From Arthrobotrys musiformis (lineage: Eukaryota; Ascomycota; Orbiliomycetes; Orbiliales; Orbiliaceae), in contig JAVHJL010000006.1 of NCBI GenBank assembly GCA_036971715.1, positions 2,108,001 to 2,172,000 of the forward strand: a DNA stretch of 64,000 bases. The letters are read 5' to 3'. Of the stretch, positions 10,078 to 21,462 are shown in pieces. The notes beneath the pieces were generated by a model. That model was not told the DNA's origin. It was given only the letters and a program-made list of their open reading frames with translations, and searched no databases. The translations under genes and the position numbers were made by a program. Positions within the stretch are counted from its first letter, which is position 1, and each line of letters starts with the position of its first letter.

Positions 10078-12923
10078 ATGCAATCATCATCGCTACCCCG
10101 ACCCGGTGGGTCGCGACTACCCGCTCCCTCCTCCTCCTCTGCCACCAATTCAGGCATACCACAATCACAATCACAAAACACACAACCCCTCTCAGACCTG
10201 GGAGAATCAACCGTAAACTCCAGACACGCCTTCAGCACCAGCGTCATCGGAAAACCCTCAATATTAAGCACCAGCACCATAGGCAAACCTTCAATCCTAA
10301 GCACCAGCACGATCGGAAGACCGGCCGCTTTGAAGGGGAGGAATCCACTGGCCGCTTCTACGTCTTTAAAACGCCCGCTCGAGAGCGCGGATGGTCATTA
10401 CGATCGTCCGGCGCAGGTTGCCAGGTCGGCGATATCGCAGAATGTTTCTTCCGCTGTTGCTGCTTCCGCTTCTGCGGTGAAGGGCGGGAGGAATGTGTTG
10501 GGTAAGAGCACACTCGGTAGACCTGGTGGTGCTGCTTCGAGAATAGGAGCGACGGCGAAAGGCGCTTTAGGCAAAAGTACGCTCGGGAAATCGAATGCAG
10601 CGCTGGCGGCTCATAATAGGCAGATTGAAGCTGCGGTTGCGGCTGCTGTTCCGTTACCTGAGGATGAAGCTGAAGCTGAAGAGAAGGAAAAAGGATCTTC
10701 TGGCGGCCCCTGGGCTCCGAAGAAGAGGCCGTCGAGGGCTGGGTGGGATGTTAAAGGACGACTTGCGGATTTGGAGGAGGACCACAGGGAGATGATGGAG
10801 CGGTTTGCGGATACGAATGTGCAGAAGGATATGAGTTCCATGAAGGGTATGCTCTCAACCTTTCTAAACAATCTTGAGGGGGGACGTCTAAGTGCTGATT
10901 TTTTAAAATAGTTATTGAATTGGAGACTGTGAGAGCGACGCTGGAAACCAAGAATTCGCAGCTTCAGTCGGAGTTGAACCGCGAGCAGGCCGAGTTGAAC
11001 AGGACAAAGATGGAGCTACACGAAGAACAGCGACTGAGAAGGGTCGAAGCCGACGATGCCCGACGGCAGCTGCTCAATGAAACCGACGAGCTACGGCGGA
11101 AGGCTCGTGACGATATTGATAATCTCGAACGAAAGCAGAAGACCGAGGTCAGCGATATGACATCGAAGCATAAGTCCGAGGTTGACGACCTGCGAATGGC
11201 GCTCGAAAGGCTCAAGATGGAACAGGCGGAGGATAAGCGACGGCACGCGGACGAATTGACCACCCTAAAAGCCAATGCGACAAGAGACTTGGAGGATGCG
11301 CAGCAGAGAGGCCGAAACGAGGTTTCGGATCTTAAGAACCGGAGCGAGCTTGAGATTGCGACCTTGAAGAATACGTATATGACGGAGATTGCGACGCTCA
11401 AGGCTACTTATGAGACGGAGCTGGCGAAGGTGAAGGGTGAATTGAAAGCCGAGACCTCGGCGCACAATGAGACGAAGGATGAGTTGGCTGTTGCGCAGAA
11501 GATGAATAAGGATATGAGGAATACTATCTCCGAGCAGTCTGTCAACTCGCTCAATATGGAATCCTCGGCACGGGCTCTGAGAGACAAGATTTGTTCTTTG
11601 GAATCTATGATTTCCGATCGGGATAGCTCTATCCGAGCGAAGGATGGGGATGTTTCTCAGATGCGCAAGGATTTGGAGACCGCCATGACGAAACTTCGAA
11701 CGGAAGAGACGCTTAGACGGAAGTTGCATAATCAAGTTTTGGAGCTGAAGGGGAATATCCGGGTCTTCTGTCGTGTCAGACCTACCCTCGAAGCCGAAAG
11801 CGAGCCAGCAAAGATTGATTTCCCGGGCCAAGATGATGAAGCGAAGGATATCAAGCTCTATTCTTCGGAGAAGGCTACTCTCAGCGGTGCGGAAACTACC
11901 AAGGAACATCCGTACACCTTTGATAAAGTCTTCAACCCGTCGGCGGACAACAATCTCATCTTTGAGGAAATCTCACAACTTGTCCAGTCAGCTCTGGACG
12001 GATACAACGTGTGCATCTTCGCCTACGGCCAGACCGGGTCGGGAAAGACGTTCACGATGACCTCCAAGGACGGCATGATCCCGCAAGCGGTGGAGCAAAT
12101 CTTCCGTACCTCCGCCCAACTTACCGAGAAGGGATGGACGTACACCATGGAAGGCAGCTTTGTGGAAGTCTACAATGAGAATTTGAACGATTTACTGGGC
12201 AAGGACACGGATATAGATAAGAAAAAGATTGAGATCCGACATGATAAGGGACGGACGACATTGATGGAATGCACGACTATTACTCTCAGCGGACCGGAGA
12301 TGATGGAGGAAGTCATGCGGCGGGCGTCGAATAATCGCATGGTGGCGGCGACGAAGGCCAACGAACGATCGTCGAGAAGTCATTCGGTGTTCATATTGAA
12401 GCTTTTTGGGCAGAATAATGTTACCGGGGAGAAATGCGAGGGGACGTTGAATCTGGTTGATCTTGCTGGTTCGGAGAGGTTGAGTCATTCGCAGGCTACG
12501 GGGGATAGATTGAAGGAGACGCAGAATATCAATAAGAGTTTGAGCGCCTTGGGGGATGTGATTAGTGCGCTCGGTGGGGGCAAGGAGGTGAAGCATATTC
12601 CCTATAGGAATTCGAAGTTGACGTTTTTGTTGCAGAATAGTTTGGGTGGGAATAGTAAGGTATGCAGTATCCCCCAGTTCTTTATAGTGGGTGAGGGTTT
12701 TGTGCTGACTGGTGGGGTTTTGGGTAGACTTTGATGTTTGTGATGGTTAGTCCGTTGTTGGCGCATATGAATGAGACTCTGACGAGTTTGAAGTTTGCGA
12801 AGAAGGTATGTTGCCATCCATCCTTTTGTGGGGTTTTGGTCAGTACTAATAAAGTGGTTGGAACAGGTGTCACAAGTCAATATTGGAACCGCGAAGAAGG
12901 TTAAAGTCGATGTATCCCCTTAG
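10078..12923 (+). CDS. klpA: Kinesin-14 C-terminal motor (KlpA/Kar3 type)
   Basis: Exons 10078-10846, 10912-12659, 12728-12805 and 12867-12923 give 883 aa. This is the first ATG in the frame. The N-terminal tail (~260 aa) is Ser/Pro/basic with four near-repeats of the form SSTIGKPSIL or GKSTLGRP, likely microtubule-binding. A long coiled coil follows (~265-530), then the C-terminal motor: neck GNIRVFCRVRP near 535, P-loop AYGQTGSGKT near 627, switch I NERSSRSHS, switch II LVDLAGSE and the helix block HIPYRNSKLTFLLQNSLGG. Splicing joins NSK to TLMFVMVSPLL. The neck-then-motor order defines minus-end-directed kinesin-14, acting in spindle assembly and karyogamy. It ends 26 residues after LKFAKK, the usual place for this family. 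Confidence 0.93.
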
Positions 12924-13745
12924 AAACGGATCATACAGGAAACGACACCGTTCTTCGGACAGAGTGATCAAGATTGATTAACCTTGTCATTTCTTCTTTT
13001 TTCAAAACTTCTACCTCTTTCTCTTTTTTTCTTTCTCGTACTTCTCTATTGAGACCGTGGTTTCTATGGGGGTGTTTCTTTCCCTCGCTTTTTTTAATAT
13101 TAAAATTACGACCTACTTTCGTTGCATGGGTTTGGTTTTTGTAAGGGGAGGAGGGGTAGCTGGCGTTTTTTGGAGTCCTTTCGTTTTTTTTGTGTTTTAG
13201 CTTTCTTTTATGTGAATATACTTAGCCATGCGCTTTTTATAAGATTTGTAAAGGGTGGTTCTTTTTGTATTGTGTGTGATTGATGGCGTAGGTAATATAA
13301 CATCTATATCGATCCTGAGACTAGACTACGGATGTAATCCGAATTGGAGCAAAAGGGTATTCATAATTCCGTTCTTTTTTAAAACATTAAAAATACAAAT
13401 GGAGGTTCTCCGAGTAGATGATGCATACAGTAGCTAGCTAGTGGAATAAAATGCGTCAATGGGACCAAAAACGACCGCTAAAAATATGAACATGAAGCGA
13501 ATACGAATGCAAAGAGTATAAATGCACGTGCTGGTCTATTAGAACAATCGATCTCCCTTACCTTTTGCAAATTTGATTAAAGAAACGAATGGGTTCCTTT
13601 TTCTTGACTGATACGTTTATACAAACGTCCTGCGTCTTAATTCGTAACCGATGCATGGGTGATAAACCAAATGCAGCGGTAGGCATAGAACATTCGTCGT
13701 CATTATTATTACGTCTTATCTTTTTTGTTTTAGTTGATGCAGCGG
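12924..13745. other. Convergent 3' flanks of kinesin and GT61 genes
   Basis: T-rich on the kinesin side. No frame longer than about 60 codons with coding character, no RNA gene seen. Confidence 0.6.
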
Positions 13746-15344
13746 TCAACTGACGTCTGAGTCCAGAAACCCTCGGTGGGCTACACTCTGAATCGCCGCC
13801 TCCATCAACTTCATAAACGCGTCTTTATCAAACGTGACATCCTCCGCATGCCAATCCCTCGACGTCTCAGGTCGGTCACTCGACGCCATGGGCGCGTGGT
13901 CGGAGAAATAGCGTATCCCCCTCAACCCCGCCAGATTCCTGAACCCCCTGTGGCCTAAATCCGCCGGCAGGATTTCGACCAAACTGCTCTGCGCGGGCAG
14001 GAAGAAAGCGTGCGTATGCCCCGCGCCGTGAACGCCGACCAGAACATCCGTATTCGCCGCCAACGAAATTTGCTCCCTCAGCGTGAGTTTGGCCATATCC
14101 ACCACGTTCACTTTAACGTCCGGGTAAGCCGCTATCAGGGCGTCCGAGAGTTCCTTTGAGTTTGTGAGCTTGCGTGATCCCTTCCGGTCGATGAAGGTGA
14201 CGTTTATCGGGGCGTGGAGGTCGCGTGCGGTGGGGATTTTGAGGTGTTTTAGGATCCTGCGGCGGATGGTGGAGACGATTATCGAGTGGTCGCAGATGCG
14301 GGGGTCCCAGTCCCCCTGCCAGAGTGGGTTCGAAGCACCCGGCAGCGGGATGATTACATTTGACAAACACGGTTTTGTGGATGAATCCTTGACGTACTCT
14401 GCGAATGTCAGTACTGGTTTCGGGGAGAAGTAGTTCCAGAGCTCGAAGTAGTTCTTGTTATCGTGTTTGTCGAGGACGATGACTTGGATTTTCGAGGTGT
14501 CGGCGGGGGACATGTAGGGTTTTCCCGTCTTCTTGTCGATGGACATTTGCAGGGCGTCGATTGTGAAGTAGAAGGCGAGGATTTCCATCAGCGAGTGCCA
14601 GTAGTTTGTTCCGCCTTCGCGTTTGATGAGGACTTTGTAGCCGTCGTCCCTGGGCGTCGCCGGGTTCGAACAAGCGTGCTTCTCGAAGGATTCGGCAGCG
14701 TCGGAGCCTATGACCGTGAACTGGGTCATAATAGTCCTGGGACCGGTATCGTACCAGTAGCCCTGGAAGTTATGAGGGTGGGGGTACCCCATCAGATCCG
14801 GTTCGTGAGGATCGCGCATTTGGCAGTCGATATTGAACCTTAAATCCTCGAAGACGACGTTTCGAACGATGCAGAGGGAGTCCTTGCGGTTTTCGCCGTA
14901 CATGTTGCTGTGCAGGCAGTCGAACTGGGATTGTGACTCCGGCTTGCAGAAGGGACGGGCGTTTTTGGCAATTGTTTGGAGATAGGTGGGGCCGTAGCGG
15001 GTTTCGCACCACCTGGCATCCTGGTCGAGGTCATCGTCGTCGGAAGGGGAGTAGTCTGCTGGAAGAGGGGCGACGGAGCCTATGTTTGGCTCTGGATTGG
15101 AGCCCGAGGAGGCGGTTTTGGTGGTTACTGATGAGACTGTGGTTGTTACCGTTATGTAACGGTCCTTTGGGTTTGAGTCTGGTTGCGCACCCAGTGGAGG
15201 TGGCGGGGATTTTCGAATGTCGGCATCTGTGACCGGCGAGGGGAGGTATGGTGATACGCCGAACTGGTTGGAGAAGTAGTAGAGGTAGGAGAGGAGGAAT
15301 ATGGCGACAACGAGGGTTACGAAGGAGGAGGGACGTCGGATCAT
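13746..15344 (-). CDS. GT61 (DUF563) glycosyltransferase, EOGT/AER61-like
   Basis: Single exon, 532 aa. Type II membrane topology: N-terminal MIRRPSSF, signal anchor at about residues 8-28, then a Pro/Ser/Thr-rich stem to about 115. The luminal domain carries many cysteines (WCETRYGP, FCKPES, FDCLHSN, LCIVRNVVF) and the GT61 signatures KREGGTNYWHSLMEI, NVTFIDRKGSRKLTN and, near the C-terminus, VLVGVHGAGHTHAFFLP, which contains the conserved GxHGAG-type motif of the nucleotide-sugar site. Members transfer xylose, arabinose or GlcNAc to glycans or secreted proteins in the ER or Golgi; the specific sugar cannot be read from the sequence. Confidence 0.88.
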   Translation of the reverse strand: MIRRPSSFVTLVVAIFLLSYLYYFSNQFGVSPYLPSPVTDADIRKSPPPPLGAQPDSNPKDRYITVTTTVSSVTTKTASSGSNPEPNIGSVAPLPADYSPSDDDDLDQDARWCETRYGPTYLQTIAKNARPFCKPESQSQFDCLHSNMYGENRKDSLCIVRNVVFEDLRFNIDCQMRDPHEPDLMGYPHPHNFQGYWYDTGPRTIMTQFTVIGSDAAESFEKHACSNPATPRDDGYKVLIKREGGTNYWHSLMEILAFYFTIDALQMSIDKKTGKPYMSPADTSKIQVIVLDKHDNKNYFELWNYFSPKPVLTFAEYVKDSSTKPCLSNVIIPLPGASNPLWQGDWDPRICDHSIIVSTIRRRILKHLKIPTARDLHAPINVTFIDRKGSRKLTNSKELSDALIAAYPDVKVNVVDMAKLTLREQISLAANTDVLVGVHGAGHTHAFFLPAQSSLVEILPADLGHRGFRNLAGLRGIRYFSDHAPMASSDRPETSRDWHAEDVTFDKDAFMKLMEAAIQSVAHRGFLDSDVS

Positions 15345-15843
15345 GGCTGTCGTAATTGTTGGATGTTCCCAACCGTACGTACTAGACCGGAAAAAGAACG
15401 GATCGTCTAGAATGCCGGCATTGGCAGAATGATGTCGATATCTCGGAAATCCCTTCGAGCGAGTGCCGACTTCAGAGTCAAGTCAAGGCGGAATGATACT
15501 GAATAGCAGTATCTAGTAGAGGTGGTAGTAGTAGTGATTAAATGGTGGTGGTGGCATGTTGGGGGTTTTATAGTTGGACGGGTGGTGGTTACATTAACAT
15601 TCTGGTGCAGCTCCGACCCGCATTTGTCGCCAAAGCTTACCCGTCTTACATGCTTTAAAATACAATACCACATCGTATGTCCCCAGAACCCTCCAGCTTA
15701 CGCGCCAGGGGCTCTGCTTGCAGACATGTCAGGGTCGCCCCGGGTGGCACAGGTTCGGCAGGTGACAATGCGATGCTGCATTGTCTTGCAGGCATCTATC
15801 TCATCCAGGACAAATCCGCGCCGGAGAAACATATTTCTTTATA
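15345..15843. other. GT61 promoter and cupin 3' flank
   Basis: About 500 bases upstream of the minus-strand GT61 gene and downstream of the minus-strand cupin gene. A GGT/GTA-rich simple stretch lies around 15520-15560. No gene recognised. Confidence 0.6.
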
Positions 15844-16423
15844 TCACTCCCCGATTATGTCTGTGCAATATGAGTATCTGTCTGTTAGCAATTTCACCGG
15901 AACTTTAAAGTTCCTCCGTTCAGGCTCGATCGAGCTTTGAAACCAGGGGACCAGCAATGGAGGCGGGGTGGCTGGCAGGCTTTGCTCACAAGTACACCCC
16001 TCGTCGCCCATCCAAACCTCATGTAGCACATTCCTCGCAACATCAACTCTCTCGCCGACGCCGTGAGCCGTCTTTTTCTCCGGATCGCTGCTCTCGGGGT
16101 ATCGAATGGTCAAAGACCCACGCATGATCAAATGCGTCGTATCTGTGGCGTGGCGGTGGGGCGGGTAGTATTCGTTTCTGATAGAATCTCGTTAGACCGG
16201 CCAGATTGCATGATATAGACCAAGCCAAGTGCAAGCCGGGTATGTATATTATATCTCAAACGAGAATACCGGAAGAGAAAAAGGGACGCGTCGTCCCCCC
16301 CCGAAGTTCGAAGGGGGAGGCTCGAGGGGAGGGTAAAGTGACCACTTACGGTCCGTCGGTCCAGGTGAAGACATGGGAGTATCCCCACGATTTCACAAGT
16401 GCTTCGTCCTGCCGCCGCGACAT
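15844..16423 (-). CDS. Small single-domain cupin protein
   Basis: Minus-strand exons 16350-16423, 15990-16177 and 15844-15860 (a 17-nt last exon) give 92 aa; introns are 172 and 129 nt with GTAAGT and GTGAGC donors. Start MSRRQDEALVKSWG, then HVFTWTDGP spliced to NEYYPPHRHATDTTHLIMRG: the cupin-1 metal motif (HRH plus a later His). A second block, RVDVARNVLHEVW, supplies the cupin-2 His. The last exon completes GCTYIIGE. The whole protein is one beta-barrel. It matches a conserved fungal family of ~90-100 aa cupins of unknown substrate. Total length is exactly 93 codons including stop, which supports the tiny terminal exon. Confidence 0.8.
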
Positions 16424-16640
16424 GGTGTAAATTTATGATCGATCGGTTCAAGCTTTTCGTGACAATTGACAAGCCTGCAGCTGGCCCGGTTAAGAAGCCT
16501 CAAGATGCTCCCAAGAATTGTTGGCCGAGTGGCGCCAATTCGGCCAAGCTTTCCTGATAACTAAAGTTATCGAAATGACGTAGTTTCCGCCAGTTAGCTG
16601 GAGACCCCGGAGGTTAGTCGAATTCAAGTTGGTGAAGTTG

Positions 16641-16647
16641 TATAAAA
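16641..16647 (+). promoter_or_regulatory. TATA box upstream of the SLC25 carrier
   Basis: TATAAAA preceded by GTTG. It lies 109 bases before the first downstream ATG (16756) and faces the carrier gene. Confidence 0.45.
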
Positions 16648-16755
16648 CAGGGTCTGATCCCTCGAGCCGGGCCTTAGATCGTGTCTATAATACTGTCAGA
16701 CGGAATACTCCTCAGAAGCTAGAAGAACAAGCTGATCAGAATATACGGCCAGAAA

Positions 16756-18597
16756 ATGAATCGGTTTACTTACTACAACAGTGATCTCGTAAGGACTTAT
16801 CCCGAAGATGCTCTGTTTTATCTCGATGCTCCGATCATGAGTCAATTTGCAACATCTCCAACACTCTATTATACAATTGGATAATGGCTAACGAAGGTCC
16901 ATATAATCTGCAACATTAAGGACGCATTCGAGCTCTACCACCTCGAGTATGCCGCCGACAACCCCATAACTGATATAAATATATATTCCTTTATGATATA
17001 GCAAATGCAAGTTTCCATCGGGGTCACATTGATTGACAAATTTAAAATGCCAGAGCAGAGGAACTTCTCAAATCGCCTGCAACATCGGCTTCGAAAACTA
17101 GAATCCAGCCTCCAGATGAATATAACGCCGTAATAGCCGGCCTATCCGGCGCAGTCGGCACCTCGATCTCAAATATCGCAGTATACCCCATCGACTTGAT
17201 CGTAAAAAGACTACAAGTCCAACGGGCCATTCGGGCCGCCACTTCAGACAATAATGACAAAGTCAGCGGCGGCGGCGATGACGACGAGCTGTATAAAGAT
17301 TTCGTCGATGCCGCGAAGAGGATATACAAGGAAGAAGGTGGAGTGAAGGCCTTCTACGAGGGATGTTTGCAGGATACGGCGAATAGTATGGGGTCGGCGT
17401 TTATATACTTCCTATCTTGTAAGCCTTGGATCAACTTCCCCTTTCCCCCGTTATATTTAAGGACTTCTATTTGCTAGTCAATGATGTGATTAGTACCCTT
17501 TTTTGACATTGAGGAACTAGACAATTTCATGCGCCAAAGGCGTCTCCAAGCAAACACCCTCCCAACCGGCAAAACCCCCAAGACCCTCGGAGTCCTCGAG
17601 GAACTCTCAATAGGCGTCCTATCCGGCGCAATCGCAAAGTTCTTCACCGCGCCCATAGCCAATATAGTAACCAGGAAGCAAACCGCCGCCCTCCGCCGAA
17701 AAACCAATACCAATAATGATAACGACAATGCATCGATTGTAAAACATATATACGCCGAAAAGGGTATCAGAGGTTTCTGGGCCGGCTACGATGCTACGCT
17801 TTTATTAACACTAAACCCGGCTATCACCTTCTTCCTCTACGAAACATTAAAATCGTTGTTACCGAGGAGGTATAGAGAGAAGCCCACAGGGGGGCAAACG
17901 TTCTTACTAGCTGCTATTTCAAAGGCGGTGGCTAGTTCGATTATGTACCCCATATCCATGGCAAAGGCGAGATCTCAAGTACGGAAAAAAGATAAATCAA
18001 GCGGGAGGTTTGTAGTACTCGAGGTTTTGAAAGAGGCTTATATGACCGGTGGTATGATGGGGATGTATGAAGGTGTATGGGGCGAGATATTGAAGGGCTT
18101 CTTCTCGAATGGTATCGTACCCCATATCAAATTTACAGCTGTTTTTCTACATTTGTCATTGCGGACTGAGAAGTGACCGTGCTGATGAGAGAGTTTATAC
18201 AGGCATTACAATGCTCATCAAGGAGGCTCTGCACAGACAGATATTATCTCTATACGCCTTTCTCGCACGGTTACGTCAAAGGAATAAAGCCGCTGCCGAT
18301 ACCAGCCATGCTTCCCACGAGGTTAACGTGAAAGCCACGTATATACCCCCGGCCTCCTCGCCGATGAAGGGAACGATCCAAACCAATGCGCCAAAAGGGG
18401 TAGACGAACCTCGTGGCGTTGAAGTTAGAACAGAACTACCGAATACAGCACCGCCGATCGATCCAGAGATCTCACACGTGGGAGACATCAGCGGGGAAGT
18501 CGGTGGGATTGATTGGGAAGATGCGAGTCCGAACCAACAAAAGGATGGGGAACTCAGAAGTAGGATCCTTGCGATACTATGGGGAGACAAAGAATAG
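16756..18597 (+). CDS. Mitochondrial carrier family (SLC25) protein, peroxisomal ANT1/PMP47-like
   Basis: The secure part is the exon from about 17059 to 17418, then 17521-18111 and 18203-18597. Frame checks: FIYFLS joins YNFMRQRRLQ across intron 17419-17520, and FFSNG joins ITMLIKEA across 18112-18202. Three carrier repeats are visible: AGLSGAVGTSISNIAVYPIDLIVKRLQVQ, the intact Px(D/E)xx(K/R); ELSIGVLSGAIAKFFTAPIANIVTRKQ; and LAAISKAVASSIMYPISMAKARSQ. The last two are degenerate signatures (PIAN, PISM) as in peroxisomal carriers. A hydrophilic ~100-aa tail follows. The N-terminus is unresolved: ATG 16756 can splice at GTAAGG (16789) to 17061 in phase, or ATG 16884 at 16897 to 17059. Substrate (adenine nucleotide, CoA or other) not determinable. 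Confidence 0.75.
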
Positions 18598-18964
18598 GAG
18601 GAAACGTGGGGAGTAGAATAACGTGTACGTTTTACATTACTGTATGATCACTTGTGCATCGTGAGATCGGCTCAAGTTGCTATTCGCTATAACATTGTTA
18701 CTCGATTAAGTGGCCGTATATATTATATCCGTTATATTTATCGAATCCACAAATGAATTCTCATATAGTTACCCAGCGAAGAGGGGGGCCCTAGCAATAC
18801 GATCCTCACTCAATACGTTGCTGCATTGCACGAGGACGAGCTACCATTAATTGTTTTGAACCTCTTACCCAAGCTACCGGTAGGTATCTCTACGGGTGTC
18901 TTTGATTACTTACCCACAGTTCAACTGCAAGCCTTGATCACCAGAGCCCCTCAATATAAAATCA
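18598..18964 (+). other. Short spacer with a protein-like frame upstream of the orphan gene
   Basis: From about 18771 to 18960 a plus frame without ATG reads protein-like (for example LPLIVLNLLPKLPVG and VFDYLPTVQLQALITRA) and overlaps the start of the next ORF in another frame. It begins just after a CATATAG acceptor-like site. It may be an exon or the frameshifted 5' end of the orphan gene. Confidence 0.35.
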
Positions 18965-20083
18965 ATGCCGGACATGGGACAAAACAAATCAGCAAGGAGG
19001 GCATTCAAGGCCCCAGCACGGGCACGAATGCAAGCATTTCTCCCCCACTGGCCCGAACACGAAGAACTCCTCCCATTGAGCCCACATGACCCCTTCATCG
19101 CCGGACTAAACCCTCGAATTCAGATGGCACCACCAGGTACCAATAGACCAAAACTAAATGTGGTGCCGGCAGGTCTATACCGTACCCGAACTAAGATGGT
19201 AGAAGCCCTCTCAACGGTCTGCAACGTCCTACTACAAAAATACGACGCCCTCTGTGCAAACCCAGAGGAACATTCTTGGGGTAGTCTCGATAGATTAATT
19301 TTAACCCTGCAGAGGGAAGAACGTACCGACGACAGGGCCACCGGCAGGAATTTTGTATTCAAATTCGATGCCCCGACTTTGTGGCGGTTTCTCAGGTTCA
19401 GACATAGATTCCCACTACACAACCACCTTTTCGATTCTCTGAGGATCCTGAAGCTTTCGGTACCCCACTGGCTTGTTATTCGGGAGGTACTCTGCGATGG
19501 AAGGTTTCAAAAAATTGGTAGATCAGCCATACCTCTTCCGCACGAATACGAACTAGAGGCGGAGAAATATGGTCGGTTTTTTTATACAGGGCGTGAAGCG
19601 GCTATTGGAAAACCCACGGTATTGTTGACTTTGGCGAGAGTTGCGAATAAAATACTGCAGGATAGTAACCTATTGGGTGCACTTATGACGCCGGTGTGGC
19701 AGGGTCGGGGTATCCTATCGCCAGAATCTCAGGTGGGGAAAATAGAAAAGCCGCGGCGGGTGGAGGAGCCTTCGACCGACTATGACATAAACGAGTACCT
19801 CCATTTTCCTGAGGACGATTCTAACTGTAATCTGGGTCCTGTATTCTCTGTAGCCCCTCCCAAAAAGGCTTCCGACGAACCAAACCCTGACAAAATGGTT
19901 CCCGACGAAATTGCCACCGACGATATTGCTCCCGACCAAGCAACTGCCGACGAAATGAATCCCGACCAAGCAGCTTTCGGCCAAATGAATACCATGCCGT
20001 CGTTCCCTATTACAGGACACCCTGTCGAACAGACCTTTAGGTTTGACATGTCGCACCCACTCAAACCCCTTCAATCACATTAA
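18965..20083 (+). CDS. Orphan protein with C-terminal pentapeptide repeat
   Basis: Single open frame of 372 aa starting MPDMGQNKSARRAF. I do not recognise the family. The central part (~75-255) looks globular, with hydrophobic-charged alternation (LWRFLRFRHRFPLHNHLFDSL, VPHWLVIREVLCDG). Residues about 302-341 are eight consecutive five-residue units of the form xPD(E/Q/D)x (ASDEP, NPDKM, VPDEI, ATDDI, APDQA, TADEM, NPDQA, AFGQM), encoded by a 15-bp minisatellite at 19868-19987. No membrane segment or signal peptide. Its upstream flank carries a second protein-like frame, so the true start may lie further upstream through an intron, or the gene may be a frameshifted relict. Confidence 0.55.
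   Translation: MPDMGQNKSARRAFKAPARARMQAFLPHWPEHEELLPLSPHDPFIAGLNPRIQMAPPGTNRPKLNVVPAGLYRTRTKMVEALSTVCNVLLQKYDALCANPEEHSWGSLDRLILTLQREERTDDRATGRNFVFKFDAPTLWRFLRFRHRFPLHNHLFDSLRILKLSVPHWLVIREVLCDGRFQKIGRSAIPLPHEYELEAEKYGRFFYTGREAAIGKPTVLLTLARVANKILQDSNLLGALMTPVWQGRGILSPESQVGKIEKPRRVEEPSTDYDINEYLHFPEDDSNCNLGPVFSVAPPKKASDEPNPDKMVPDEIATDDIAPDQATADEMNPDQAAFGQMNTMPSFPITGHPVEQTFRFDMSHPLKPLQSH
19868..19987 (+). repeat. 15-bp coding minisatellite, eight units
   Basis: Eight diverged 15-base units, each with a central CCGAC or CTGAC core, encode the xPD(E/Q)x repeat of the orphan protein. The period is exact: 8 x 15 = 120 bases. Confidence 0.75.
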
Positions 20084-21339
20084 ATTCCAAATTAGAGAGG
20101 GCTACAATTCTTCGACACAAATAGAGTAGCCCGGTTAGGGAACCAGAAAACTACTCGAGTCCGAGTCACGGACGTTACCTCACTCTCGCAAGTTCTTAAT
20201 TCCTTTGTCTTAGCGACCAACCAAAGATATCGACACATAGACAGGGATGTTGGATGTTTCGTCAGAATACTCTCAGGCCTTACGGAGTGCTCTTTTCTTG
20301 TTTAGAAGAATTATACGACAAATGCTCGTAGAAGATACCCTGTTTTTTGTCTTTATGGGAAGGGTATTCTCTTTTTTCCTGTTTACCTCTCTTCACTCTT
20401 ATTCTCTTCTCTACACTGTTCCTTCCTCCCTTTCCCTTCTTCGGTTTATTTCTTTTTTGGGCATTGGATTGTTAGGGTGTCAGTAACCAAACTTCCACAT
20501 CGGCGTCATTCGGGGAGTTTTCGCAAATGGGTATGGGGTTGGGTTCGATAACTCCTATCTGAAGTACAAAAGGGTGTCCAATGCGAGTTTAACGTTTATC
20601 TAGCTGATTGGTAAACTCTTAATTTTTTGATATCATCGTACCAGAAAAGCATTAATAGAATGGGGGATTTATCGATATGGATAATATGAACTGTATGTAG
20701 CTTGCCTTTCAGGACGAGTCAATAGTGATAGGTATGGAACATCGACTCTTGGGAACTCAGTGGGATAATATGATTGGTCGGGGTTTGGTACTACTATCCA
20801 CTTTGGGTATGGTGTTACGAAGAATTAACCACAATCTCAACACATATTTTGGATTTTATTCACCTTGCATCTAGTCCTTTGTTTATTTTCTAGATTCGTT
20901 AGTAGTGGTATTCGAATTAGGGGACGATTAAATAGAGTACGAGGGGGGATTGGCAGGTTAGGGCCCAGCAAGCTTGATATATATGGTAACAGAGAAAAAG
21001 AAAGAATATCATGGTGTGTTGTTTTACTAGCAGTAGAAGCTAGCGTCGTTGGGCCAGTGCTGTGATTCAAATACTGCCAGTATCGTATTGAGATCCTCGA
21101 ACAACGACGATATAGATGGATGGTGGAGCCTGGTTCGGCCAAGGGATATAAGAAACGATGCCGAAAACAGGCGAATCCGAGTACGTGTATAACTTAGACT
21201 AGAGTTTTGGCCTTCGCCATATTCTCCAAATTTATATTTACCCATTTATCAATCCTCCCACGGGCACATGAGCATATGAGAGTTTTGTCATCGAGCGTTA
21301 TTCAAACGGATGGCGACACGATGGGACTCCATCCACACC
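20084..21339. other. Intergenic, 1.25 kb
   Basis: AT-rich; only short frames with no recognisable product (20247-20486 is a hydrophobic frame with no family signature). Nothing else seen. Confidence 0.55.
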
Positions 21340-21446
21340 CCCTCGATGGTGTAGTTGGTATCACAACAGGCTGTAAAAGTCTTCAGGAGTTCACTTCTGA
21401 TTAAATCGTAACCTGCAGGTCACCAGTTCGAATCTGGTTCGAGGGA
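21340..21446 (+). tRNA. tRNA-Tyr (GTA) with 34-nt intron
   Basis: Perfect 7-bp acceptor stem CCCTCGA / TCGAGGG with discriminator A. D arm GTG...CAC with loop TAGTTGGTAT. Anticodon stem CAGG/CCTG (outermost pair A-C mismatched), loop CTGTAAA, anticodon GTA at 21373-21375. The intron lies between positions 37 and 38 at 21377-21410, the standard place and obligatory in eukaryotic tRNA-Tyr. T arm ACCAG/CTGGT with loop TTCGAAT. Internal A and B boxes (GTGTAGTTGGT, GTTCGAATC) are present. Confidence 0.92.
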
Positions 21447-21450
21447 CTTC

Positions 21451-21462
21451 ATTTTTTTTTTT
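21451..21462 (+). terminator. Pol III terminator of tRNA-Tyr
   Basis: Run of T residues starting five bases after the tRNA discriminator base. Confidence 0.8.
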
